From the NCBI GenBank assembly GCA_033439255.1, contig CM065879.1:662501-726500 (forward strand): DNA of 64,000 nucleotides. Direction: 5' to 3'. This document shows, piece after piece, positions 32,512 through 42,406 of this stretch. Under the pieces are notes generated by a model. It was not told where the DNA came from, searched no databases, and saw nothing but the letters and a program-made list of their open reading frames with translations. Both the position numbers and the translations under genes were made by a program. The stretch is from Hericium rajendrae. Lineage: Eukaryota; Basidiomycota; Agaricomycetes; Russulales; Hericiaceae. Every line of letters begins with the position of its first letter. The stretch's first letter is position 1.

Positions 32512-34738
32512 TGTCGTGCTTGCAACATGTTTCGAGCGCTAACATGAAGAAAAGGGCGGCGCATCACTCATTTCGCTTATAAGATGAGAAGAAGCAACGT
32601 CATATAAGAATTTGCCAACCTGCATCAAAAGCATCCCACAAACACGCTGCACTCTCTCTAAAAGCCCCCATTCACGCTCCCTCTTGACTCTGCCCTTCAT
32701 GCTCCAACGCATCATGGCCTGGTTCGATTCTCTTCTTAATCCTGCTCCCGAACTTCGCCGGCCTGCTCCCACCGAGAATCTCCCTCCTCTCTTCCTAGCA
32801 GTCCATCACGATTCCCTGCGAAGCGTCACTACCGAGAGACTCAATTTTTACCTCGGAGGGAATCTCATCACCGCCAACCCCAGATACCGTCTAACGGTTC
32901 TCGACGGGCCAGAGCCACCTGACCCTCGACGAATTCTTGAAGGTATGCAGGACATTGCCGACCAGATATCCATCGCTGCACGTCGTCAGGAGCATGAGAT
33001 CGAGACCGAACTCGTCTTCGATGACTGTTCCTTTGTAACGTTGACTGATACGGATGTAGGGGACCTCCGACTGGAGGTAGAAAGGCATGAGAATGACGAC
33101 ATCCCCAGCATCATGGCCACTGCATTCTCTGCCACGCTCTCTGCTGCCCAATTCCCTCCTTCCATTCCGGCTGCTCCGAGCGCTCCCACGTTAGCTCCAC
33201 CCCCGCCTATGCCAACACTTCCTGAAATCAGTACCGACCCGATGTTCCATGCCCCCGGTATCATCACCATTATTCCCGAAGGGCCCTTCGGCCACGTCTA
33301 TGCTCGACAGTTCCATCAGTGCACCGGCTACGTCTGGGCCCCCTCCTCTGTTGATCTCCCTTTTAACTTCATGACCGTCCGGCTCATCACCGGAAACCTG
33401 CACTTCCCCTGGATCTCAGTCGTTAAGCCAATGATGCCCATTCGTAAAGGCCAGTTCATCTTGTTGATCTCGGACATCGAAGGATCCTGCGCCTATGGCG
33501 CTATCAAGGAACTCCTCTCAGTGACGGATACCTGGGCCGTTTGGAGAGTAAGACGTATGAAGGTTGTGGACGATCTCGGGCCTGATTGGGGGGAGGAGCC
33601 GGCCAGCCCTGATCCCGATTCCACTTATGGATCTGGGTGTATCACCATGGTTGTGCCACGTCATTGGTGCATCGGAGAAGGAAGAGAGAGGCAGAGGCTT
33701 ACCAGAGATGGGGGAGAGGCAAAGGATCGGCTCAAGCCTTACGATCCACTGGACCTTTTCCACTGCGTATATGAGGCCTCCACATATGCGACATCCTACA
33801 GCGGCCACTGCGAGCCTGCAGTCTTTGACCACATGCGCAAGGCCTGCCAGATCAAGAAGATCGCCATCGAGGCTGGAACCGCGAGGATGGATGTCGATGT
33901 AAAGGAGTGGGTTCGGAACGAGCCTCCTCGGGCTGAGTTTCATCCGACCATAGGAGACCCTTATGCCTAAAAGGGACTGGTCATGTTCTTTGTCGTATGT
34001 TTCCTGCACTCTGTCTTCGTCATGATGCTACATCACCTATGTTCTCTCATTTTCCTTTTGATTTGTTTGGCCTCTGACTCATACATCTGAGCGTTGACTC
34101 ATTATGACTCTTACCTTCGTTTGACTCTTCCTGACTCACTATCCTGACCGACTCATCTCCTAGTCACCTACTTCGACTCACCCTTACTATACATGACTAG
34201 GAATGACTCACTCGTTTCATCTATCCTTTTTGATACATTTCTTACCCGCGCAGCCATAGGAGCTCTTAGGGTATACAAAGGCTGCTCCTGTAACACCAAA
34301 TTCAAGTATCTTTGCCCCCAGTTTGTACGTCAGAATCCTCTAAGGTTCTTTCCTACAATCAAATCCTGGTCAAGTTGCTTCACAAGCGCTTTCAATCCAC
34401 GTTATTCTACGAATTCACGTTGACGTCCAATCCACGAAGATACGAATCCAAGCAGTTATCATTCCACGTATACGCACATCCAGTCCGATCATCAATATTC
34501 ACGTCCTACGAGTCATCGTACTTTTGATCATTGTCCATCGAGTGACAGTGTTCTACGAACTTCTTCATCGCATTGCATACCCTCGACCTCCGTCTCCCAC
34601 AGCCATAATCCTTGGCAAGTCAGATTCACACCAGAAGTAGAAGACAAACCCATCCCTCATCGAACAACTAGGAGTTCTCGGAAAAGTTACCAGAAAACCC
34701 AGACACCCCTAGGTCGGAAACCACTTTTCGGCGTGACA
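32512..34738 (+). repeat. 3' LTR, 2,227 bp
   Basis: Same length as the 5' LTR with no indels; about 18 single-base differences, every one a transition. It ends TGACA at 34738, directly against LINE ORF1 sequence. Confidence 0.95.
32612..33970 (+). CDS. ORF within 3' LTR (second copy)
   Basis: The same 452-aa frame as in the 5' LTR, open over its full length. In this copy the ORF lies downstream of pol, so it could be expressed from genomic RNA running through U3, a position known for accessory genes of some retroviruses. Confidence 0.6.
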   Translation: MPTCIKSIPQTRCTLSKSPHSRSLLTLPFMLQRIMAWFDSLLNPAPELRRPAPTENLPPLFLAVHHDSLRSVTTERLNFYLGGNLITANPRYRLTVLDGPEPPDPRRILEGMQDIADQISIAARRQEHEIETELVFDDCSFVTLTDTDVGDLRLEVERHENDDIPSIMATAFSATLSAAQFPPSIPAAPSAPTLAPPPPMPTLPEISTDPMFHAPGIITIIPEGPFGHVYARQFHQCTGYVWAPSSVDLPFNFMTVRLITGNLHFPWISVVKPMMPIRKGQFILLISDIEGSCAYGAIKELLSVTDTWAVWRVRRMKVVDDLGPDWGEEPASPDPDSTYGSGCITMVVPRHWCIGEGRERQRLTRDGGEAKDRLKPYDPLDLFHCVYEASTYATSYSGHCEPAVFDHMRKACQIKKIAIEAGTARMDVDVKEWVRNEPPRAEFHPTIGDPYA

Positions 34739-36437
34739 ATGTGTAGGTCAATTGTGCGAGAACCTTCCGGATGTCGTACCAGTGCAGCTCGTCTTCCAAG
34801 AGGCTTGGGTTGGCGTAAATGTTGTAGCGCGGAAGGGCGATCTTCCCTCTTCCTTGGTATGCGAGTCGTTCCACGCGGAGCGAGTCACTGAAGTCGATCA
34901 CGGACTGCATGGTGAGGTAGTTCATGTCCTGGGCGAATGCGTCGACGAGGCAGTTTAATTGCGACATGCAATTCCAGTTGTCCCAGGTGGTGCGGATGAC
35001 TTCGTAAACGTCGTCCTCAGATTCGGTCGTGAATTCTCCTAGGGTGAAGAGAAGCTCGGGTATGCCGGAGTTCAGGGGGAGGACTTGAAATGTGATCTCA
35101 TCACTGCACCAAACAGTGCGTGCGAGCATGGCGTCCACAACGGCTTGGGGAACATTGAAGACCAGAAAGGCATTCGGGTAATCCTGCTCAGGGGTTTTCG
35201 GCGTGATAGGGTGTTCCGGGATGGGTGGGGCGACCTTGGCGTCCGTGAAGCCGGTGACAGTCTCGATGGTGCATCGTGCGAGGGATGCTATCATGGGATG
35301 GTGCGAGGAAGGCTTGGGGGTGTCGAAGGGCACAAAGAGGAACTTGGCCCCCGCGATTGTCGCCCAGTCTTCGATCTGGGCCCTCGCATTCTTGTTGAGC
35401 GCCGCGAGCGGGATGGATTCGTGAATGACCGGGAAGGGCGGCAGCGTGAACTTCTCGTCAACTGCAGAGACTAAAGCAGGGCTTGCAGCGGCGGGGGTCC
35501 GTTCCTGAGCACGGGCCCATCGGGCAGCTAGGTCGGTGGGGGCGCGAACCTGCGGGGTCGTAGGCGGCGCGGCCGAATGAGGTACGACAGACGGTGGTCC
35601 AGTCGTTAGCGCGGCGGGGGCACTAGATGCGACTTGGCGCGCGGGGTTGTCATTGGTCCAGTCACTAGCTTGGCGGGGGGTACGTTCAGGAGACGCATCC
35701 GCGTAGAGGTCACTACCATCACCAGTCGTAGGCATCATGGGGTCATTCCTGCCCTTGGGTAGGACCGGGGTGCGGTGTTGGTCGAAGGGTGCCGTGAAGG
35801 GTGCGTCATGATGTGCACCTTGGCCAGCAGTAGCGGTAGGCTGACCTCGTACCAGCTGCGTGCCGGCTTCATGCTCGGAGGTGCCAGTGGGATTGACGGA
35901 CTGGGTCAGGGGCGGCGCAGCGCCATTGGGAGGGGCGCGGGCCGCGGTCGAGGTAGGGGAGTCAGTCGCCAGGGGCGCGAAAGGGTTGGGAGTGGCAATG
36001 CCGAGCGGGACTTGGGAACGTTGATTCTCCTCTGGGGGGGTCGGCGGGCGGGTGGTGATGTCCGTCATCATCGCGTCCTCGTCGATGATCTCGGGGCCTT
36101 TGGGAGCCGGGGAGGGGGTGCTCGGGGCTGGAATTTGTTCCGCCGGGCGTTTGTCCGCCAGACGGGGGCTGCGGTGGTTGGTGAACGTGGAAATACCTGC
36201 AGGTAATCAGTGAGAGGGGCGGGTGGTGCCATGGGTGGGTGGCATACCATCGGCCGGCGGGAAACGCGGGTTCTTTCGCACCGTTGACACAGCTTCTGCT
36301 GGTCCTGCCGCCAGCTTTTCTCGAGCGACGCCGGTAGTTTTGGGCCGTGCATCCTTTAGGGAGGAGGCGTGGGACGCGGCATGCGCGGAAGTCGCAGAAG
36401 TAGCAGGGGTAGCTTTAGAACTGGAGGTGGAGTCCAT
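34739..36437 (-). CDS. LINE ORF1, 5' portion, with a probable 51-nt intron
   Basis: The start is placed at 36437 (MDSTSSSKATPATSATSA); the frame is open further upstream, so an earlier start is possible. Exon 1 (36437-36248) ends in RKNPRFPPADG. A 51-nt segment (36247-36197) has GTATGC donor, CACTGAT branch site and CTGCAG acceptor; reading through it gives a stop. After it the frame continues as ISTFTNHRSPRLADKRPAEQ and MMTDITTRPPTPPEENQ. The rest is a Pro/Ala-rich linker, then a globular ORF1 region (FTLPPFPVIHESIPLAAL, EQDYPNAFLVFNVPQAVVD, LLEDELHWYDIRKVLAQL). It is interrupted at 34739 by the LTR element and resumes at 19348. A total of about 650 aa is expected. Confidence 0.75.
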
Positions 36438-37054
36438 GGCGTAGGTGTGAAAGGTGGGTGGGTCCTTGAGTGGGCTGCTATCAGTTGGGTTTTTCGGGGA
36501 GGCTTTAATGGTCAGGCTCAGATGGCTTGCAGGGCATCGGGTAAATTGTTCCTCAGGCGCCTTTTGCGCAGGTAGGTGGGAGTAGTCGCATCCTTCCTCG
36601 GGGGAGCATTGTCCCGGGTAGATTGCGATGATAGCTCTGGTGTTTCTCCATTCCAGGGCGGGTGGATTCGGCGGGGCATAGTTCACGCGCTGATGATATC
36701 TAGGTGGTTGATCGGCGATGGCAGACCGAGACGGGCAGTGCGGCCAGGCCAGAAGGAGAGAGGGTGGTCGGTATCTCATGGCCGGGGGGTGTCGGCGCTG
36801 CTCTAGTGGACAGCGACGTGTTAGTGGACGGCGCGCAGATGGCGCATCGCCAGCTTTCAAGTGGTCGTGTTTGGTTCACGTCAGGTGCGTTCCAGATGTC
36901 ACGTGGGCGGCGCGTCGAGGTCATTCCAGCGAGTCGAAGGTAACGTCTTGCACATCGTTCGAGGCCAAGGCATGTAAGGGTGATGTCAATGATTGATGCC
37001 AATGAAGCAGTTTGGTGGTCTGGGCACTGTTGGACGGAGTTTGGATTGACTTAA

Positions 37055-37780
37055 GTGACGGCGTTAAATTGCAGAGAGGGAGGGCGCTTAAGTGCAATTT
37101 CCCCTCATCACTCCTTGCACTCTTTCATGGATGCGAACATGCTCTTTAATTTGCCTGTGGTGGACTACTACGAAACACGGATAGATTTTTATATTCGATC
37201 ATCCGACTACTACCATGCTTTGGCTCATCGGTCAGGCGATGTACCCACATTCAGCGATGGGGAGGGATATGGTCCAGGGTTTATTTGGATGGAGGTTGAG
37301 TGGCGTGAGGTACGTCGTGGTCAGGAGGCTGACCTGATCATGGTGCGGGCAGGAGATGAGCTGCTGAGCGTTGGCATGGACGTGTATTGGGAGGAGAGGG
37401 GGTTGGTGATGGAGGGATGGGTTGAGGCCGAGGCCGAGCGTGTAGTCGTCAGCAGTGTGGGGTCCTATCTGAGGGCAGTCGTGAGGATCGGCCACTACGG
37501 GACTGGAACAGAGCGTGTGGACGTTTGGTGTCCTACCTTGTGGGCACACAGGGGGCCAGCGTCCGTGCCGCCGGCCGTGTACGTACCGGCGGGATGGCAG
37601 GAAGATACCCTGTCGCGCTGCTACAGCAAGACAGTGTCGACTCAGGGCGGAGGGGATGCCGCTGCGGGCCAAGTTCTTACCGGGAACAGTGGCGTCATCG
37701 ACGAGGAGTGCCAATCCGAGCGTCCAGGGTTGTTAGCCGAGGTTCGCCAGGCGTTTTTCGGGTGTTTTCGGGGCCTCTAG
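37055..37780 (+). CDS. Antisense ORF in LINE 5' region, 241 aa
   Basis: An open frame on the plus strand, opposite to the LINE, inside its ~1.9-kb leader. The likeliest start is MDANMLFNLPVVDYYETRID near 37128, after a pyrimidine-rich leader. Composition looks protein-like, with many Tyr, Trp and acidic residues (GPGFIWMEVEWREV, GMDVYWEERGLVMEGWVE). No domain recognised, no signal peptide. It could be an antisense gene of the LINE (compare ORF0 of primate L1, known but unrelated), a captured gene, or chance. Confidence 0.45.
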   Translation: MTALNCREGGRLSAISPHHSLHSFMDANMLFNLPVVDYYETRIDFYIRSSDYYHALAHRSGDVPTFSDGEGYGPGFIWMEVEWREVRRGQEADLIMVRAGDELLSVGMDVYWEERGLVMEGWVEAEAERVVVSSVGSYLRAVVRIGHYGTGTERVDVWCPTLWAHRGPASVPPAVYVPAGWQEDTLSRCYSKTVSTQGGGDAAAGQVLTGNSGVIDEECQSERPGLLAEVRQAFFGCFRGL

Positions 37781-38340
37781 TGCGTATCTGTTCATGGCGC
37801 GATGTTGCGTGATACTGACGATACTCAGATTCAGAGTCGGCCATGTCGTCCGTCGGGTCCTGTTCGGATGGGTCGGAGAATCTTTGAGCCGGTTATGTGT
37901 GCGCATCGGGAGGCAACAACTTGGGCGGTGGGGTCGGGCAGATGGGCGGGGTGGTGGTGGAGATGGCGGTACTAGCTTCGGTGGGGTTCAAATATGGTTC
38001 TCCCAATTAGACATGGTTCAGTCTCATGGCGTGCAGTCTCAAGGCTGCTTCGGCTGGTCTGCTGTATTGGTTAAGTTTAACAGTCATGGGGTACACACGG
38101 GACTATGGCATCCAGGTCTGTTCAGCGCGTGCAACGGCGGCATGGGTGTGATAGATGTGTATCCATTCTTCAAAGGTGGGTGCGGTTGTCATCGTAGGGC
38201 CAGGTGGTGTCCTGAGAGGGAGTCTGTCTCCGTCAGTCGACGATTAATCGTCCCGTACGGTGGTCGATGCCTCACCCTTGCCAGCTGTTTAAAGCATGGG
38301 AAATCCCAACCATGGTGGTGGTTCAGGATCAAGGGGCCCC

Positions 38341-38354
38341 CAAGCATTCCTTTA
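38341..38354. repeat. Target-site duplication, LINE 5' side
   Basis: CAAGCATTCCTTTA, identical to 13038-13051. On minus, the duplication is followed at once by the first LINE bases (GGGGCCCC). Confidence 0.93.
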
Positions 38355-38403
38355 AAATAGTCGTCGAATGTCATAGAGATGCTGCACCTTCGCGAAAGCA
38401 ACC

Positions 38404-41319
38404 ATGGCGTGTTCGCGCGTCCTGTCCCTGCCGTCTGAGCTCATGCTCCGGATTTTTAAATATGCTGACTGCATGTCAATGCTGCGTTGCAAGTGCATAT
38501 GTCTGTGACTGCCCAATATTCGAGAAATGACTGATAGCGTCAAACTACACCGCCATTTTGGTTTGAGATCCGAAACCGGTTTATCCGAAGTGCTTCTATT
38601 GATACCTTCGATCGGAGCTCATTTTTACATCACAATGAGCTCGGGAAGATGTCATTTTGTAAATATCCCTGTGAGCTGCTGAGGATCTCCCTGGTATATC
38701 CCAGGCCATGTCTCCTGGATATTGCTCTTCTGCGATATCCTCAGCTCTGGCTTGGCGCTGTGGCGACATGACGTCGTCCTCTATAGCGCCACAGTCCCAA
38801 AGCCTTCAAAGTCCGCCACCCACTCTGTTGCTCTGAGTTCACGACTGAGTTTGAACCTCGTGCGACGCGACTTTATGTTCAACTTCATCTCCTTGTCGCT
38901 TCGTCACGACTTGTCTCCTGCCACATCAACTCAACCGCCATACCCCAGATATCGAGACCGTCCGCATTGCTGGTAGTGCATTCTTCGCATCCTTGGTGAG
39001 TTGCTTCTCTCCTCGTCATATCAGTCTATAGTATCAGGTGAGTCCAAGTTAATACTTCTTGTGTGCCGTCTGCCCCAGTTCACCTTCCCACCTCGCCCGA
39101 CGCCCACACCCGCTTCCCACCAGCAGTGCGGCTGGGATACAAGACTCTTTTCCTGTTACTCCCACCCTCTATGATGACTCCGTGCTACTGTTGTTGCACC
39201 ACTTTTGTAGCTGCTGTCACTGCTGCCTTTCAGTTCAGTTTGCCTTGCCGTATCACCTTCTGATGCCATGTCATGCCCATGGACTTCATCTCGATGTGTT
39301 GTAGATGAGCTTTGTATTATTACTACTTGCAATAGAGTCATTTCGTTGTCTTTCATAATCCCGCAATGAGTGAAGCAATAGCTAGAATTTTCGAAATAAA
39401 AAATAAAACCGAGCTTTGCTACCGGGCGCCTATATGCCATTTGAAGCCCCGAAAAACTCTTGGAAAGCTCGAATATCCATAGGAGATCGCAGCAGATGTC
39501 GCTTGGACATAGCTCTCACCGAAGATTGTGGGATTTGACGATTTGGTGTCTGAGAGATATGCCAGGGAGATCCGAAAATAGTCTAAGAGTGATCACGAGA
39601 GATCCTGGGAAGGAGATCTATTTGGGATCAGAAAAAAAGGGCGGTGTAGGTTTGCCGAGCCTGGTATCTGCTAATGCAGGATGACGAGCTTCAATACGAG
39701 ATAGAACTCAAGCTACAGGATGTTTACGACAATTGTCCTGGAACGCTCAGCATCGCGGAACGATTCCGGCTGCTTCGACATCTATCAACGATGTGGGACC
39801 TGGACCCAGACCGTCTAAAGGCTGTGATCTCGCTGCCCATGCCCGAACCAGGCTACACCATGCAACGCTTCAATATGAGGACCAGGAGGGATACATTGAC
39901 CTATCGCAGTGCACCACCCTCTAAAATCTCTATAATCCACCTTTGAACTTCTTCAGATCAAGAGCCGCAGATGCTTCTCGAGTATGAAGATGGGTATAAC
40001 CTACCACAGTATGACGTGGATCAATCGCAGGACATAATGGTGCGGGGCGAAGCCAAAGACTTGTCAGTGCATTACATGTGTTGTTCACACAAACAGAGGT
40101 TTACTGACAGTTGTTGGACAGCTGCTACCGCATCTCTATCAGGTCTCTGACGATGGAGGTCGTGCATCCTCTAGCCACAGATGCCGAACTTTGTCTGTCT
40201 ATTCCTGATGCTAACTCGGACATCACGGTGGCCAATATACAGCTCAATGGCGATCTCGTGGCTGTAACCATGGTGAACCCAGAAGTGGCATATGTTGTTT
40301 GGAACTGGAAGAGTGGTGTTCAGCTGGTAAGGGGTCGCCATTCGCACTGTATGCTGCTTCTCTGGTTCTGACATACGTACGATCCAGTGCTATTATCGAC
40401 CGGGAGACCAGTTCAACTCGGCCACTTTGCTGGATCACTGCCGATATGGTTTGCTCATCTGTGGTGATGGGGACGCAAGAACCGAAGGTCGACTGACGCT
40501 CCTGGATTTCAGAAGAAACCCTCTGCACTCCTTATCCCCGACTGACCAGTCGCAGTTAAACACTGTTTTCTTGCTTCCAACACCATGCACTTACATATAC
40601 ATTGAATCATTCTTTATTGCCGCCCAGCAGTGGTCCACCGTGGAATGCTCGCCTGAATTGTTACCCTTTCATCCATCTCCAAATCAGCTACTCTCCATCC
40701 TACTCTCCGGCATCTCCAGGTGAGGTCGATATTCTGTGGATGTTGACCTCAGGCTCATCGTTCGCATCTCCGGTCTAATCGCGAAATCCAAGCAGGCCAT
40801 GGTGAATCATGAGGTTCCTTGGAGCGATTGGCAGGACTGTGTTGTATACATCAAGATCTTCGAGTACAGATGCACGTACGACGTAACTTGTCCACTGGTC
40901 GGCCAGCATTTCGTGTTGCCCCACGCATACCCGCAGGACGAAGGTGATCCGCTGACGATTACCATGATGGACTTCAACCTGCTACGCGTCGCTCGGGCTG
41001 CATCAAAGGGTCTTCGTCCCGGCAAAAGCATAGAATATTCTTCCTCCGTACCTGCTGGCGAGTGGTGCAACGAAGAACTCCTTATCAAGCATCCATATCT
41101 CCAGAGGGAAGTGGAAATTCCTCGTGGAATAGCACTCCCTGAGAGCGAAGAGTATGACGTCAATATCGTCGCTACCGAAGGTGGCCTGGTAATATTGGAT
41201 GAGGTATGGGTCCAATATGCAGCATGAAATCGCTTTTTAACACCTTTTTTTTTTTTACAGGATGATGAAACTTGTGAGGTGCATTTCTGGCCTTTCGGTC
41301 GAGGCGGGACAGCTTGAGT
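38404..41319 (+). pseudogene. F-box protein B, probably decaying
   Basis: Relative of F-box A. Exon 1 (38404-38492) reads MACSRVLSLPSELMLRIFKY, the F-box start. The next recognisable exon begins at 39652 (VCRAWYLLMQDDELQYEIEL). Later pieces are PQYDVDQSQDIMV near 40000, VVWNWKSGVQLV near 40310, a segment at 40427-40720, and the long last part from about 40775 with VPWSDWQDCVVYI and MDFNLLRVARAASKGLRPG, ending after a short intron in DDETCEVHFWPFGRGGTA (stop at 41319). Signs of decay: exon 1 to exon 2 does not join in phase, the frame seems to shift near 39855, a stop occurs near 40720, and intron 1 is ~1.16 kb. The LINE now separates the gene from its old upstream region. A functional variant with unusual splicing is possible. 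Confidence 0.6.
38493..39651. other. 1.16-kb expanded first intron of F-box B
   Basis: The matching intron of F-box A is about 63 bp. Here ~1.1 kb of extra sequence separates the F-box core from VCRAW. No terminal repeats, target duplication or coding domain recognised, so the source of the insert is unknown. Confidence 0.5.
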
Positions 41320-41496
41320 CCAAGAACATCGTATCGGGCCTGAATATCGTCATCATTACAGTATTACATTTTTCAAGGAATGACAGGAATGCTTCACTAG
41401 TATGAACACGTTGGTTTTCTTGAATGTCTTCTTCTTGATTATAAGTTCGAGCCGATGTACTCTTGCTATTTACTGATATACTTTCGATCGTATCAT

Positions 41497-42406
41497 GTAG
41501 CGCTCGCACCGCTCAGCTCATCACTTCCTACAAACATCCACCTGTCCCCAGATGCTCACTCCAAACCTTCAAGCTTCATGACTGGCTCCCATTCGTCCTT
41601 CGAGCGCGGCATCCCCTCCCCCAGCCTTCTGCACCTCCAAGACCGTCGTGAACCCTTTCCTGAACGCCGTCATTGCGTCCCGCGGTAGCGCAGACTCAGC
41701 AGGTGGCGAATGATGGAACACCAGAATCGGCGTTGGACAGAGCTTCGACGGGGTCGAATAGGAGAGCAAAGGGCTTGTAACGATGACGACGGGGCCCAGT
41801 GTGGTGCAGCGTTCATGCCACCATCGAAGGGCTGTCTCCGCGGCGACAGTTCCGCCGCGCGAAGCCGAAGAGGTGAATACGGTGTACGGGCCACGCGCAG
41901 TCGTTGACGAGGCGGTCGAGGACCTTTGCAAGGAGGTCCAATGCGGGCGTAGGATTCGGATACTGGAGACATTCGCCGAGAGGATCGAGGGATACGTACC
42001 ATTGATAGGCTTCTTCGTAGAGATACGGGGTTCTGCGCCAGGTTATGGTTGACCAGCAAGGTGCACTTGGGTACGAGCTGCTCTGGAGCTCGCGGAGCTA
42101 GCGTAGTTGTCTGAGACAGTCTGAACGATCTGCCGAGTTTGCTGAAGGGTGCGTGAGTACCTCCTGCTGGATACATACAGATCAGGGAACAGCTGGTACT
42201 TACTGAACCCATGAAGTAGAACGAGGAGGTTCTCGTCCGTGCCGTCATCGCTTGGAGTGTGCGAGAACGGCACAGGAATAGACGATGATTTAGGAGTGGG
42301 CTTCACTCTTGGACTTGACTCGTTTGCGGCTTCACGAAGATGGAATTATGCGTAGATGGCGCCCAACCACCAGGTATTGTTGGACCTACGTGTGAATAAT
42401 TGACAT
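41497..42406 (-). pseudogene. Hydrolase pseudogene (copy B of the 9862 gene)
   Basis: Inverted copy of the alpha/beta-hydrolase. Preserved pieces include ENLLVLLHG, THAPFSKLGRS, GGTVAAETALRWW and FRKGFTTVLEVQKAG. Damage relative to copy A: about 55 bp inserted right after the old start (42406), loss of the GT donor of intron 2, a 2-bp deletion in the codons of the nucleophile elbow (GGCTTCGCGC then GGCGG), and further frame changes towards the C-terminus. The elbow already reads GFA, as in copy A. Confidence 0.8.

Larger units (their letters stand above)
19349..34738 (+). mobile_element. Ty3/gypsy LTR retrotransposon, 15.39 kb, nested in the LINE
   Basis: A fossil or recent virus-like element on the plus strand. 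The two LTRs are 2,227 bp each, begin TGTCG and end TGACA, and lie in the LINE ORF1. Flanking tetramers ACGT (left) and ACAT (right) look like a short target duplication with one difference. A primer-site-like TGGAGCCCACC lies just inside the left LTR. Parts in order: gag with CCHC knuckle, aspartic protease, a large extra ORF, and reverse transcriptase-RNase H-integrase with a GPY/F-type end; no chromodomain seen. The LTRs differ at about 18 sites (0.8%), all transitions, so insertion is recent (of order a few hundred thousand years if the neutral rate is near 1e-8 per site per year, an assumption). It looks nearly whole, with perhaps two breaks or natural frame changes in the gag-protease part. 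Confidence 0.95.
13052..38340 (-). mobile_element. Full-length LINE (Tad-like, RNase H-bearing), split by an LTR element
   Basis: A non-LTR retrotransposon on the minus strand. It is bounded by a perfect 14-bp target duplication and ends in a short poly(A) (13052-13059 as T on plus). Removing the nested LTR element (19349-34738) leaves about 9.9 kb. From 5' to 3' on minus: a ~1.9-kb leader (38340-36438), ORF1 (36437-34739 and, beyond the insert, 19348-19028), a ~550-bp spacer, ORF2 (18475-13253) and a ~190-bp 3' UTR. The clade guess (Tad-like) rests on the fungal host, the RNase H domain and the CCHC ORF1. The element landed 63 bp upstream of the F-box B start codon, counted from its edge. 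ORF2 is open throughout, so the copy was young when the LTR element hit it. Confidence 0.9.

Noticed and set aside
3950-41319. F-box genes as part of the same segmental duplication
   Set aside because: They lie on different sides of the duplicated module and are only about half identical, so they look like separate members of a large family.
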